Origin: Candidatus Leptofilum proximum
GTDB lineage: Bacteria; Chloroflexota; Anaerolineae; Promineifilales; Promineifilaceae
Reading direction: 5' to 3'
DNA: 64,000 bases
Assembly (NCBI GenBank): GCA_016710325.1
Contig: JADJXK010000001.1
Location: 558,001 to 622,000, forward strand
The translations under genes and the position numbers were made by a program. Shown here in pieces: positions 20,101 to 27,992 of the stretch; the first letter of the stretch is position 1, and each line of letters begins with the position of its first letter. A model generated the notes under the pieces. The model searched no databases. It saw only the letters and a program-made list of their open reading frames with translations, and was not told where the DNA came from.

Positions 20101-20158
20101 ACCGGTGAAAGAAGCTTATAAATTGCCGGAACGGCCGTTTGGTCGCACGAAAGAATAA
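17114..20158 (+). CDS. Molybdopterin oxidoreductase, DMSO-reductase family (Soe/Psr-like catalytic subunit)
   Basis: 1014 residues. An N-terminal [4Fe-4S] site is formed by C97, C100, C104 and C134; C224 in THTNICSAGARLG aligns with the Cys ligand to molybdenum. The C-terminal cofactor domain is seen around VHPDNIDRS...LPTLIHTRSANAKW and HPSDAQRLGVETGD. No Tat signal is present, so it should work in the cytoplasm, like sulfite dehydrogenase SoeA and unlike periplasmic PsrA/PhsA. Two in-frame tandem-repeat insertions add about 25 residues each (near 341-366 and 688-711). Partner is the ferredoxin-NrfD fusion; the TorD-like protein downstream probably inserts the cofactor. Exact substrate (sulfite, polysulfide or thiosulfate) is inferred only from neighbours. 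Confidence 0.9.
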   Translation: MSENRSVINFLSNMLKVGAPPERERPSPTQPTNVAGTALPEFDEAPPSDVHMLTVKQPDGRLSQYPPSEYWDNWVEYDGKAWPQKIARRYMLVPTICFNCESACGLLAYVDKTTLEIKKFEGNPKHPGSRGRNCAKGPATHNQIYDPERILYPLKRVGARGEGKWKRISWDEAVSEISAKMRESRLKRKDGIMYHVGRPGEDHYTNRAIQAWGVDGHNSHTNICSAGARLGYYLWGAFDRPSPDHANARVILLISSHLETGHYFNPHAQRIIEGKMDGAKLITFDPRLSNTASLSDVWLPTWPGSEQTVLLAIANHLIQNDLYDKEFVRRWVNWEETLEAIGDRRLEIGDSDLQSLISNLQSPDFELFDKALKDLYAEFTFERAAEESQVPVERIVETARLVGNCDGRLATHTWRSASIGNLGGWQVARCLFFLNVLTGSVGTPGGVNANSWSKFVPKPFSSPPAGDTWNELHLPHEWTFAHYEMSFLLPHFLEEGRGEIDVYFTRVYNPMWINPDGFMWLKSLRNEAQIKCHVALTPTWNESAWFADYILPMGHAGERHDLMSQETHSGQWLAFRQPVRRVAMEKLGHKVNYTWEANPGEVWEENELWVELSVNMDPDGSLGIRQYFESPYRPGEVITQDEYHQWIFENSVPGLPETAACEGLTPLAYMRKYGVFEVKATNYVPYEKEIGDWRLEMDAAGNLQSPIPNLHIDEKKRIHQDGKIIGVAVDGKARIGLGTPSRKLEFFSSTMHDWGWPERDYTIPWPLKSHVHPDNIDRSKGEMLLLPNFRLPTLIHTRSANAKWLYEISHKNPVWMHPSDAQRLGVETGDLIRVETEIGYFVDKVWVTEGIKPGVVAMSHHLGRWRLQEDMGVNPGMSALARLEENGSEHKLNILKGGSAWSTFDPDTERIWWKDVGVHQNLTHAVHPDPLSGAHCWLQKAVNVTKAKPHDKHGDVWVDTNRSMQVYEEWKALTRSAIDTSPDGTRRPYWLKRPLKPVKEAYKLPERPFGRTKE
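18133..18211 (+). repeat. Tandem repeat hairpin inside the Mo-enzyme gene, copy 1
   Basis: Heptamer units (GATTGGA/GATCGGA) followed by the complementary TCCAATC/TCTAATC units give a hairpin. Translated in frame as a short Ile/Gly/Asp and Ser/Leu/Gln stretch (RRLEIGDSDLQSLISNLQSP). Confidence 0.85.
19176..19246 (+). repeat. Tandem repeat hairpin inside the Mo-enzyme gene, copy 2
   Basis: Same GATTGGA/TCCAATC family as at 18133, again forming an inverted arrangement and again in frame (KEIGDWRLEM and NLQSPIPNLH). A second independent insertion in the same gene. Confidence 0.85.
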
Positions 20159-20261
20159 GGCATCCTTACCAAATCTTTACATGCCTCTTACCGGGACATT
20201 GCACCAAAGTAGTACACTGGTCCACATCCAACTTGGTTAAGTGGTTAAAAGGGAAAATCAG

Positions 20262-21692
20262 ATGTGGTTTGAAACTTTAATTCGTGAAGAAACAGGCTGT
20301 GCCACCTACATGATTGGCTGTCAGCAAACGGGCGAATGTGCCGTGTTTGATCCGCTGTGGGACATTCAGCCCTACCTCGACATGGCCAAGACAAAAAAGT
20401 CCAGGATTCGTTACGTCATTGATTCGCACAGCCACGCCGACCACGTCTCCGGGGCAACCTGGCTGGCCGAAGCCACCGGCGCGGAGCTGATTCTGCCCGA
20501 GTTGGCGGACATTGCCTATCCGGCAACACGCGTCAAACATGGCGACATGATTCGCATGGGCGGGGTGGGCCTGGAAATTGTGCACGTGCCCGGCCATCGC
20601 CCGGAGCAAATCAACCTGCTCGTCTACGACTTCCCGCGCGGCGACGAGCCGTGGTTTATTCTGACGGCCGATTTTGTGCTCGTCGGTGATGTGGCCCGGC
20701 CCGACCTGGCCCAGGCTGGCGACGAAGGTGCGCCCGTTTTGTTCGATGTGGCCATCCCCCGCTTTTTAAATCTGCCCGACCACGTTGAGGTTTATCCCGG
20801 CCACCTGGCCGGGTCCACCTGAGGACGCGTCACAAGTGGCAAGGTTGCCACTACGGTTGGGTACGAACGACGCTTCAACGATTCCCTGAAATTTAAAGAC
20901 AAAGAACGATTTATCCGCTACATGCAGGAAGATCAGCCGCTGAAACCGGCCAACATTTTGAACATCGTGGCCACCAATCAGGGCAAGATTCCGCTGACGA
21001 AGGAATATCCCAAGGCCAAGGCGTCAACGGCAGCCCAGGTAAAAGCGATGATGGCCGAGGGGGCGGTGGTGGTGGACGGCCGTTCTTCAGCCACATTCGG
21101 CGCAGGGCACATCCCCGGCTCGATCAACGTACAGCTCTCCAGCAGCGAATTTGAGCAGCGTGTCGGCTGGATGACCCCCGACGACGCTCCGCTGATTCTG
21201 CTGATGGACAAAGACGAAGAAGCCCAGGAAGCCGTCTACAAAATGGCCTTCATTGCCCTGCACAGCCGCGTGGTTGGTTTCCTGGAAGGCGGCATCGAGG
21301 CCTGGATGGAAGCTGGCAACCATGCCGAATGTGTCCCGCAGATGGACGTGCATGATTTGCGCCACAAATTGTCCACCAACGGCCTGCAAGTGCTGGACGT
21401 GCGCGATGAGGAAGAGTGGGACAAAGGCCACATTGAAAAGGCGCATTTCCTGCCTTACACGCGCATGGTAGAACAGCTCACCAGTCCAGCCCTGCTGCAC
21501 ACGCTGCCGCTCAGCAAAGAACAGTACATTGCCGTGACCTGCGCCACGGGCAAACGGTCCAGCACGGCCATCAGCGTCATGAAGCGGGAGGGCTTCAAAC
21601 ATTTGTACAACATCACGGGGGGTATGGAGGCGTGGGAAGCGGCCGGTTTCCCGATGATCGACGCTGAGGGCAAGGTCTGCAACATTTTCTAA
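20262..21692 (+). CDS. CstB-like persulfide dioxygenase-sulfurtransferase with predicted selenocysteine at the in-frame TGA
   Basis: Read through the TGA at 20820-20822 the frame is open from ATG 20262 to 21692 (476 residues, Sec187). Residues 1-190 are a persulfide-dioxygenase MBL domain: H56, H58, D60, H61 (HSHADH), H112 (VPGHRPEQ), D143 (GDVARPD), H181 (YPGH). Relatives keep a Cys in AGSxCG; here the codon is TGA (AGST-U-GR), followed by the family continuation TTVGYERRFN. Then come a rhodanese-like domain without active Cys (~255-350) and an active rhodanese (~360-475, C427 in TCATGKRSS). This is the MBL-RHOD*-RHOD order of Staphylococcus CstB. Upstream in-frame GTG at 20241 is less likely than ATG 20262. 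It would turn persulfide into sulfite and thiosulfate. Read without recoding, it splits into a 186-residue MBL protein and a rhodanese from 20922. Confidence 0.85.
20820..20856 (+). promoter_or_regulatory. Selenocysteine TGA with SECIS-like hairpin
   Basis: The TGA at 20820-20822 is followed after 12 bases by AGTGGCA (20835-20841), loop AGGT (20842-20845) and TGCCACT (20846-20852). A stem of 7 pairs with a G-containing apical loop about 20 bases after the UGA is the arrangement of bacterial SECIS elements; the AGGU loop recalls E. coli fdhF. It would recruit SelB. Confidence 0.75.
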
Positions 21693-21751
21693 TTCGTTAA
21701 TTTCTCCAATTCGTTGTGGCCCTTGCGTAAACACCTGCACAACCCAGGGCG

Positions 21752-21776
21752 CCTTCTCCCATTCTGAGAAGGCACC
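21752..21776 (+). promoter_or_regulatory. Hairpin in the leader of the sulfur transporter genes
   Basis: GCCTTCTC-ccattct-GAGAAGGC forms an 8-base stem between the dioxygenase stop and the transporter start; no T-run follows, so it may be an mRNA-stability or attenuating hairpin rather than a terminator. Confidence 0.4.
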
Positions 21777-21797
21777 CGCAAAAACAAGGAGAGAGAG

Positions 21798-22289
21798 ATG
21801 TTAAAATGGCTTCTTGAGCCATGGCCCTGGTATGTTTCCGGTCCCCTAATTGGCCTAACAGTGCCCGTTTTGCTGCTGCTAACGGGCCGAAATTTTGGCA
21901 TCTCCAGCAGTTTGCGCCACCTGGGTGCGGCCTGTATGCCCAACACCAAACTCCCCTACCTGAGCCAGGATTACAACTGGCGCAACCACATCGGCAGCAT
22001 CATTTTTGTGCTGGGTGTACTGATTGGCGGATTTGTCGGCAACTTCTTGCTCTCGGCCGAACCCGGCAACTTTATTCCCACGTTTTTCGCCTCACCGCTG
22101 GGTGCAGTTGGCCTGTTTGTCGGCGGCATCCTGATTGGGTTTGGCACGCGCTATGCCGGTGGGTGCACCTCTGGACACACCATCATGGGCATTTCGGCTC
22201 TGAATCTGTCCAGCCTGGTCGCCACGATTTTCTTCTTCGTGGGCGGGTTAATTTCAACCTGGTTTATTTTGCCGCTTTTTTTACCGTAG
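21798..22289 (+). CDS. YeeE/YedE sulfur transport protein, first half (PmpA/TsuA-like)
   Basis: 163 residues with about four to five membrane helices. It carries the family signatures around C46 (GAACMPNTKLPYL) and C123 (RYAGGCTSGHTIMG). In the YeeE thiosulfate channel, conserved Cys residues in such motifs line the path for thiosulfate. The transporter is split here into two half-size proteins, this and the next gene, as in PmpA/PmpB. Ribosome site GGAGAGAGAG precedes the ATG. Placement next to the dioxygenase supports uptake of a reduced sulfur species. Confidence 0.9.
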   Translation: MLKWLLEPWPWYVSGPLIGLTVPVLLLLTGRNFGISSSLRHLGAACMPNTKLPYLSQDYNWRNHIGSIIFVLGVLIGGFVGNFLLSAEPGNFIPTFFASPLGAVGLFVGGILIGFGTRYAGGCTSGHTIMGISALNLSSLVATIFFFVGGLISTWFILPLFLP

Positions 22290-22298
22290 GAGACAACG

Positions 22299-22760
22299 AT
22301 GTCCTTCAAAAGCAAACTGATGACCCTGGTGGTAGGCATTTATTTTGGGATTGTGTTGATCAAATCGCAGGTGATCTCCTGGTTCCAGATCAACGATATG
22401 TTTCATTTTAAAGATCCGTACATGTACCTGGTGATTTGCTCGGCGATTGCCGTAGGAACGGTCTCTGTTTTCTTGATCCGCCGTTTTGAAGCGCGGACCA
22501 TTGAAGGTGAGGCGATTGTGATTAAGCAACGGCCGTTTCATCCCGGCAATATCATCGGCGGCACACTTTTTGGCATGGGCTGGGCCATCACCGGCGCGTG
22601 CCCGGGTCCGATTTATGCCCACGTCGGGGCCGGTAACTTTTTAATGGTCATCACCTTCATCGGCGCCATGACAGGAATGTATTTGTATGCCTTTTTCCAA
22701 TCCCGGCTCCCCCACACCGAGTGGGTCCGGCTTAAGCCAGGCTCAACTGGCGCGCGCTAG
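22299..22760 (+). CDS. YeeE/YedE sulfur transport protein, second half (PmpB-like)
   Basis: 153 residues, four to five membrane helices. The second conserved motif is GWAITGACPGPIYAHVGAG with C101. Start 9 bases after the previous gene with GGAG upstream. Together with the preceding gene it would form the full pore. Its 3' end overlaps the start of the TorD-like gene by 74 bases, so the three are translationally linked. Confidence 0.9.
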   Translation: MSFKSKLMTLVVGIYFGIVLIKSQVISWFQINDMFHFKDPYMYLVICSAIAVGTVSVFLIRRFEARTIEGEAIVIKQRPFHPGNIIGGTLFGMGWAITGACPGPIYAHVGAGNFLMVITFIGAMTGMYLYAFFQSRLPHTEWVRLKPGSTGAR

Positions 22761-23685
22761 AAGTTACAGCTACCGCCTCTTTAGCGAGCTTTATTTAAGG
22801 GGGATAACGGCCGTTTCCCTCCCCTACCTGCAGCAAATCCCGGAGTTAACGGCCGTTCTGCCCACCCCATTTTACGCCGACAGCGCCGCTGCCGCGCACC
22901 ACGATCTGTTCCAGTTCAACATTTTTCCTTACGAGAGCTTCTTTTTGGGCGACGATGGGCTGGTGGGCGGCGAAGTGACGGCCGTTGTCAACCAACACTA
23001 TTTCCAACTGGGCTGGCAAACGGCCGTTGCCGACACCGAGGCCGATCATCTGGGGCAGGAGCTGGCCTGCCTGGCCTTTTTAGTGGCCGAAGAAGCCGAA
23101 GCATGGGAGTCTGATCAGCCAGGAGCAGCCCATGACTGGCAAACAAGGCAGCAGTTCTTCCTGCACAGCCATCTGCTGTGCTGGGCCCCCACCTGCCTGC
23201 TGGCCATCCAGCGGCAAAGTAACCCCTTTTTCGCCGAGCTGGCGCACATGACACTCACCTTGCTGCTGTCGCACGTGGGGAACGTCACCCCACCCCCTGA
23301 TTTTCTGCCGCCTAACCAAGACATCCTGGCCAACGAGAAGAGCGGCTTCAAGGAGATTGTCCACTTTTTGCTGCTGCCTGCGCTCAGCGGCATTACCCTC
23401 AGCCGCGACAACATTGGGCAGTTGGGCCGTCAGTTTGACCTGCCGCGCGGCTTTGGCAGCCGGGAGACGATGCTGCTGAATTTGCTAAGAACGGCCGGGC
23501 AGTACGACGCCCTCCCCGCGCTGCTCACCGCCCTGCAAGAAACCTGCCGCCGCTGGCAATCCAGCTACCAGCAGCTGATCGACCAGCACTCGCAAACCGC
23601 TCTCTTCATCCAGCCGTGGCAGGCCCGCGCCGCCGCCACGGAGCAGATGGTGATTGAGTTGATGGCGTCGTCGATTGCGGAATAA
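22687..23685 (+). CDS. TorD/DmsD-family molybdoenzyme chaperone
   Basis: 332 residues. The helical TorD fold is seen in ARSYSYRLFSELYLRG at the start and in the acid-rich block NIFPYESFFLGDDGLVGG, the family EP(Y/F)xS(x)FL-type motif; the middle matches DHLGQELACLAFLVAEE. It would bind and mature the molybdopterin enzyme encoded 2.5 kb upstream. Longer than classic TorD (~200), with a C-terminal all-helical extension of about 120 residues that I cannot assign. The first ~16 residues overlap the transporter gene and may not be translated. Confidence 0.8.
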   Translation: MPFSNPGSPTPSGSGLSQAQLARARSYSYRLFSELYLRGITAVSLPYLQQIPELTAVLPTPFYADSAAAAHHDLFQFNIFPYESFFLGDDGLVGGEVTAVVNQHYFQLGWQTAVADTEADHLGQELACLAFLVAEEAEAWESDQPGAAHDWQTRQQFFLHSHLLCWAPTCLLAIQRQSNPFFAELAHMTLTLLLSHVGNVTPPPDFLPPNQDILANEKSGFKEIVHFLLLPALSGITLSRDNIGQLGRQFDLPRGFGSRETMLLNLLRTAGQYDALPALLTALQETCRRWQSSYQQLIDQHSQTALFIQPWQARAAATEQMVIELMASSIAE

Positions 23686-23778
23686 GGAGGGAAATGCGGC
23701 TTTCACCACGGCTGCGCCCCAACGCGCTCTTTTTTGTCTCAGGTGGTGACTTTTTTGCGGACAGGCGTAGATTTTTCC

Positions 23779-24099
23779 TCACCCCAACACTGCCTGCAAA
23801 ATCCAGACCGAGATCATACCCGCCAAAATGGTGGGCAGAATTTTCTTGGTGCGCCAGGCCTCAATCACCGCCAGCCCCGCCGTGATGATCCGCACATTTT
23901 CCCGCGGCGAGAGCATCAGCGCCCCTTCCGGCATCAGCACTCCCAGGAAAATAATCGCGCCGAGCACGGCCGGGGGTACAAAGCGCAGCAGCCGGCGCAG
24001 GCCATCTGGCACCGCTACGCGCCCAATCAGCAGGATAAATGCCAGCCGGAGGCCAAAGGTCACCAGCCCTGCGCCTATCAAAACCAGCCACACGCTCAT
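23779..24099 (-). CDS. azlD: AzlD-family branched-chain amino acid export subunit
   Basis: 106 residues, four hydrophobic helices, with the family pattern VTFGLRLAFILLIGR and RRLLRFVPPAVLGAIIFLG. Works with AzlC to export branched-chain amino acids. The start lies 8 bases after the azlC stop; same operon. Confidence 0.9.
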   Translation of the reverse strand: MSVWLVLIGAGLVTFGLRLAFILLIGRVAVPDGLRRLLRFVPPAVLGAIIFLGVLMPEGALMLSPRENVRIITAGLAVIEAWRTKKILPTILAGMISVWILQAVLG

Positions 24100-24107
24100 A
24101 CCACCTC

Positions 24108-24890
24108 CTATTCCGCCTCCGGCTGCACTTCACCCAGTCGTGCCGCTGTGCGCCGGGCGGGCAGCAGACGTTCCACCATCACCCCAACGAAGATGCCGCT
24201 CAGCGCTGCCGCGATCAGGCCGAGCTTCAGGGGCAGCGCCGCGAGGAGCAGGGCCATAACGCCCGCCGCCAGTGCTGCCAGCCAGGCCGCCTTATCCGCC
24301 AGCACTGGCATGATCAGGGCGATAAACGTCAAGGGCAAAATGAAATCCAGCCCCCACTCCGGCGGGATGTCCAGCCGCGCGATGAGCATAATGCCAACGG
24401 CCGTACTGATCTGCCAGCTTAGCCACAACGTCAGCCCGGCGCCGAGCGTGTACCAGTGCGCATTGGTACCCGCCGCACCCTGGCTGGTTACGTCCGGGCG
24501 CTCGTAGCGCGTGATGGCAATTGCATACGCCTCGTCAGTGAGCAGGTAGGCGAGCAGCCACTGCCACCGTCCGGGCAGGTGCTTCAGGTGCGGGGCCAAC
24601 GACGCGCCATACAGCAGGTGGCGCAGATTTACCACGAAGGTGGTCAGGACGATGACCACCCCCGGCGTGGCGCTGGCAAAAAGCTGTGCCGCCACAATCT
24701 GCGCACTCCCGGCAAACACGATGCTAGACATGGCCAACGCAGGTAAGGGCGCGAGGGCGGTCAGCGCCAATGCCCCGTACAGCATGCCAAAGGGCAGGTC
24801 GCCGGTCAGCAGCGGCGAGGTAGCCGCCACGCCTGCCCAGAATTCAGCCCGCGGTGTTTTGATTTGTGGGTTGGCCCGTGAAAGGTCCAT
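24108..24890 (-). CDS. azlC: AzlC-family branched-chain amino acid exporter
   Basis: 260 residues, multiple helices; signatures GDLPFGMLYGALA, MSSIVFAGSAQIVAAQL and LRHLLYGASLAPHL identify AzlC. Divergent from the CGNR regulator gene; an inverted repeat at 24918-24947 in the gap may be an operator that controls both. Confidence 0.93.
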   Translation of the reverse strand: MDLSRANPQIKTPRAEFWAGVAATSPLLTGDLPFGMLYGALALTALAPLPALAMSSIVFAGSAQIVAAQLFASATPGVVIVLTTFVVNLRHLLYGASLAPHLKHLPGRWQWLLAYLLTDEAYAIAITRYERPDVTSQGAAGTNAHWYTLGAGLTLWLSWQISTAVGIMLIARLDIPPEWGLDFILPLTFIALIMPVLADKAAWLAALAAGVMALLLAALPLKLGLIAAALSGIFVGVMVERLLPARRTAARLGEVQPEAE

Positions 24891-24917
24891 CTTGTCCTAA
24901 CCTTCTAAACAGATTAT

Positions 24918-24947
24918 ACTGGTTATATCATTGTTTATCTAACCAGT
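24918..24947. promoter_or_regulatory. Operator-like inverted repeat between azlC and the CGNR gene
   Basis: ACTGGTTA (24918-24925) and TAACCAGT (24940-24947) form a perfect 8-base dyad with a 14-base centre in the divergent promoter region. Candidate site for the CGNR regulator. Confidence 0.5.
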
Positions 24948-24982
24948 CAAAAGTTTTTTACAGGTTAAAACGAGCTCACAAC

Positions 24983-25594
24983 ATGAATAACCCTCACACC
25001 GAATATGACACCCTTTCCGGAGCAATATGCCTCTCCTTCGCCAACGCATTTAACGTAACCGCCAGCGATGGGCACGAAGAGATGTTCCAGGACTATGCCG
25101 ATCTTATCGAGTGGGCGCAGCTGCTGGAAGTGATAGATCTCCCTACCGCCCAATCGCTGCACCGTGAGGCCGAGCAGCACCCTGGGGAAGCTACGGCCGT
25201 TTTGCAATCCGCCTGGGCCCTGCGCCAGGTGCTCTACCGCCTGTTTGCCGCCCTGGCCCACCAGCAAACGCCTGACCCGGCTGACCTGGACGCGCTCAAT
25301 ACGGCGCTGGTCGGTACGCTGGCACACCAGCGCCTTGTGCTGCATGAAGACGGCTTTGCCTGGGTCTGGGATAATACCGCCGCGCTGGATCAGATGATCT
25401 GGCCCGTGCTCCGCGATGCCGCCGACCTGCTCACCGGCGACTTGCTGGACCGGGTTGGCCAATGCGCCAATGTGCGCGGCTGCGGCTGGCTGTTTCTGGA
25501 CACCAGCCGCAACCGAAGCCGCCGCTGGTGCTCCATGGAAACCTGCGGCAACCGGGCCAAAGTGATGCGGCATTACCGGCGTACGAAAGCGTGA
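24983..25594 (+). CDS. CGNR zinc-finger regulator with ABATE domain
   Basis: 203 residues from the ATG at 24983; an upstream in-frame start at 24866 would run through the intergenic promoter and is rejected. The first ~140 residues fit the stress-linked ABATE domain (LCLSFANAFN near the start). The C-terminal zinc finger is plain: CANVRGCGWLFLDTSRN followed by RRWCSMETCGNRAKVMRHYRR. Such proteins are DNA-binding regulators. Divergent to azlCD, which it may control. Confidence 0.9.
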   Translation: MNNPHTEYDTLSGAICLSFANAFNVTASDGHEEMFQDYADLIEWAQLLEVIDLPTAQSLHREAEQHPGEATAVLQSAWALRQVLYRLFAALAHQQTPDPADLDALNTALVGTLAHQRLVLHEDGFAWVWDNTAALDQMIWPVLRDAADLLTGDLLDRVGQCANVRGCGWLFLDTSRNRSRRWCSMETCGNRAKVMRHYRRTKA

Positions 25595-25682
25595 AAACCC
25601 TTATTCCGCACCAAATCTAATCTCTGTCGCCTAACTGACGCTTTGGTGTCGTAGACACGGCCGTATTTTCCCCGCTATACTG

Positions 25683-25775
25683 GGCCAGATTCAACAACGA
25701 AACTGAGTAACAAACGAATGTTTTTCGTTCATCCACCAAATTCGTTGTTTACTCTAATTCGTTGTTGTCTTAGTG
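25683..25775. repeat. ACGAAT-type inverted repeat
   Basis: CAACAACGAA...AACAAACGAATG on the left is mirrored by AATTCGTTGTTT...TTCGTTGTTG on the right, an imperfect inverted repeat upstream of the XRE-DUF805 gene. Confidence 0.6.
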
Positions 25776-25796
25776 AAAAGAAAAAGGAAATGACGC

Positions 25797-26345
25797 ATGA
25801 AAATTGATTCAACCCTGGTAAAGAAATTACGGACCGCCGAAAACTGGTCCCAAGAGCAGCTGAGTGAAAAATCCGGGCTGAGCTTGCGCACCATCCAGCG
25901 GCTGGAAAACGGCGGCAGCGCCTCCATCGAAAGCGTGCGGGCGCTGGCGGCCGCGTTTGGCATCGACCCCAGCGAGCTGATGCTGAGCAGCGAAACCGAA
26001 GCGCCACAAACGCCGCTGGACGCGGTGAAAACCGGGCTGCTTGAATTTGCCAACTTCTCCGGCACGGCGACTCGCTATGAGTACTGGTGGTTTTTGGGGT
26101 TTTTTGTGTTGGTAACGGCCGTAGCCACCATCCTTCATGAAAAAGCGTACCAGATCGTCACGCTGATCCTGCTGCTGCCCTTCCTCGCCGCCAGCGCCCG
26201 GCGGCTCAACCATGCGGGCCACAGCCAATGGTGGCAACTGTTCTGGCTGGTGCCGTTTGGGCAGATTGTGGTCTTGATTTTCCTGGCCCAACCGGGAAGC
26301 GACTCGGCCAACCAGCCGGTAGCAAAAGGATTAGACACTGCCTGA
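25797..26345 (+). CDS. XRE helix-turn-helix / DUF805 membrane protein
   Basis: 182 residues. Residues ~8-65 are an XRE helix-turn-helix (NWSQEQLSEKSGLSLRTIQRLE); residues ~80-182 are a DUF805 membrane domain (FANFSGTATRYEYWWFLGFFVL, ARRLNHAGHSQWW). The fusion suggests a membrane-tethered DNA-binding regulator. The C-terminus PVAKGLDTA resembles a decayed fragment at 36041. Confidence 0.85.
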   Translation: MKIDSTLVKKLRTAENWSQEQLSEKSGLSLRTIQRLENGGSASIESVRALAAAFGIDPSELMLSSETEAPQTPLDAVKTGLLEFANFSGTATRYEYWWFLGFFVLVTAVATILHEKAYQIVTLILLLPFLAASARRLNHAGHSQWWQLFWLVPFGQIVVLIFLAQPGSDSANQPVAKGLDTA

Positions 26346-26365
26346 TCCCACGTCGTTACAGTTTT

Positions 26366-26444
26366 TTGTTTTACCACCAAGCACGCCGAGCGCGTAAAGA
26401 AAAATTCTTTGCGTCCTTGGCGCGCTTTGTGGTTAATTCCTATC
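26366..26444. repeat. ACCACAAAG-type dispersed palindrome
   Basis: TTACCACCAAGCACGCCGAG is mirrored by GCGCGCTTTGTGGTTAA around a central AAAGAAAAATTCTTT. A second copy is at 46021-46103. A similar hairpin is common between genes in environmental genomes. Confidence 0.7.
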
Positions 26445-26553
26445 GGTAGCAAGGTTCCATAGAAAACCGAATTCCTATCTTTTTCAGTTTGGGGTGGGGA
26501 ACGGCCGTTGCTATAATGCCTCCTCTCAGCTTGCCTGAGAAGGAGTGCAAAAG

Positions 26554-27072
26554 ATGATCCTCCCCAAAGAACGAGACCCCCGTTTTGTCACAATCCGCCG
26601 CGGTGGCACCCTCACCGATTCCGATCACCAGCTGCTGGCTCTGTGGGCGGCACTCTGCGCCGAGCACGTTCTGCACCTCTTCGAGGCAGCGCAGCCTGAA
26701 GACCCGCGCCCGCGCCAGGCGATTGAACAGGTCCGCGCCTGGGTGCGCGGCGAGAGCACGATGACCGAGGCGCGTGCGGCAGGCGGCCACGCCATGGCCG
26801 CGGCCCGAGCGCTGCGTGGGGCCGCCCGTCATGCCGCGTTTGCGGCGGGCCAGGCCGCCGTTGTGGCCCACGTGGCCGCGCATGAGCTGGGGGCGGCCGC
26901 CTATGCCATCAAGGCCGTGCAGGCGGCCGCGCCGCCAGGAGAGAGCGAGCCCGCAGGACGACGCGAATGCCGATGGCAGCGCGAGCAGCTCCCGGAGGCA
27001 GTTCGCGAGCTCGTCCTCAACGACCAGCGGCTGCGGAACGACCTCTGTTGGTCGGTGTTCGACTGCGATTAA
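26554..27072 (+). CDS. Imm5-like putative immunity protein
   Basis: 172 residues from ATG 26554 (AAGGAG 8 bases upstream). The N-terminus ERDPRFVTIRRGGTLTDSDH followed by LLALWAALCAEHVLHLFE is the pattern of a family annotated as putative immunity (Imm5-like) proteins. The middle is strongly Ala/His-rich helix (GGHAMAAARALRGAARHAAF). No cognate toxin is visible nearby. GC content is higher than its neighbours and the codon choice differs, hinting at transfer. Annotation rests on recalled family resemblance only. Confidence 0.6.
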   Translation: MILPKERDPRFVTIRRGGTLTDSDHQLLALWAALCAEHVLHLFEAAQPEDPRPRQAIEQVRAWVRGESTMTEARAAGGHAMAAARALRGAARHAAFAAGQAAVVAHVAAHELGAAAYAIKAVQAAAPPGESEPAGRRECRWQREQLPEAVRELVLNDQRLRNDLCWSVFDCD

Positions 27073-27167
27073 ATTTTTGCAGCCGCCTGCCTGCTTTACC
27101 ATAACTTGCTTGAAACTTCTTCCCCCTCTAAAATTCAACAAATTGACATACCCCAGGAGAAAATAGG

Positions 27168-27992
27168 ATGGAAGAAGTTCTAGCACAACTGCAAACTGCC
27201 CAGGCCGAGATTGAACCTCAATTTAAGAACTATCGTCTGGCGGTGAGCGCCTTAAAAACGGCCGTTCGACTGGCCGGTGAAGAAAAAGCTGACGCCTTAC
27301 CCATGCAAAAAGCGTTGGTCAAGTTGGAAACGGCCGCTGCCGGGGTGAATAATGGGTCGCTGGATACGGCCGTCGCCGCCTTTGCCGCCGCCACCCAAAC
27401 TGCCCTGGACAACCTGGCCTACGATTTTGCCAAAGATTTGCGGGATGAATTTGCCAAACGGGGTGAAACGGTAGACGGCCGTCCCCCCACCCTCACCGTC
27501 AGCATGCTCACCTTTAAAATAGACATCGCCGCCCGCAAAGGGCAGTGGCTGTATGGCAAAGAGCCGCTGACCCGGCCCATTCCCCTGTCGCTCACCGGCA
27601 TCCTTAAAGCGTACGACCAGCAGGTAAAACGCATCGTCAATCGCCAGCTGGATGATAAATTTTTACCCGATTTGCAGAAAGCCTGGCAAGACACCATCGA
27701 CAAACGCAAACAACGGCCGTCCGGCGGGCGCGTCAACCTGGTGGAGGTCTACAGCCAGTTCACCCTCAACCAGCAAAGCGCCCGCTTCTGGAATCAGCCC
27801 TCGCGCAGCACCTTCAAGGATTACGACCGGGTGCTATTTGTCCGGGATTTGGTCCTAATCCAGGAGCAGGGAGATACGCCCTTCCGCCTCGGCGTGGCCA
27901 CCAAAAGCCAGGCCGAACAGGCCAGCCGCTCGATGTGGCTTCCCAAAACGGCCCTAGACGGCGACTATTACAGCGACATTACCTTTGACTAA
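27168..27992 (+). CDS. Unknown protein, first gene of the ATPase-helicase cassette
   Basis: 274 residues, not recognised. The first ~95 residues are predicted helical and Ala-rich (LQTAQAEIEPQFKNYRLAVSA, KALVKLETAAAGV); the rest is mixed, with VEVYSQFTLNQQSARFWNQP and a conserved-looking end RSMWLPKTALDGDYYSDI. No signal peptide, membrane segment, nuclease or ATPase motif. Co-directional with two ATPase genes and a helicase gene downstream, separated from the next by a repeat hairpin of ~90 bases, so probably the same transcript. Confidence 0.7.
   Translation: MEEVLAQLQTAQAEIEPQFKNYRLAVSALKTAVRLAGEEKADALPMQKALVKLETAAAGVNNGSLDTAVAAFAAATQTALDNLAYDFAKDLRDEFAKRGETVDGRPPTLTVSMLTFKIDIAARKGQWLYGKEPLTRPIPLSLTGILKAYDQQVKRIVNRQLDDKFLPDLQKAWQDTIDKRKQRPSGGRVNLVEVYSQFTLNQQSARFWNQPSRSTFKDYDRVLFVRDLVLIQEQGDTPFRLGVATKSQAEQASRSMWLPKTALDGDYYSDITFD

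Noticed and set aside
20820..20822. TGA as an ordinary stop or sequencing error that splits two genes
   Set aside because: The two halves are in the same frame, the codon falls exactly on a conserved Cys, the intervening codons read as the family sequence and a SECIS-like stem follows. Error is still possible and is listed as a test.
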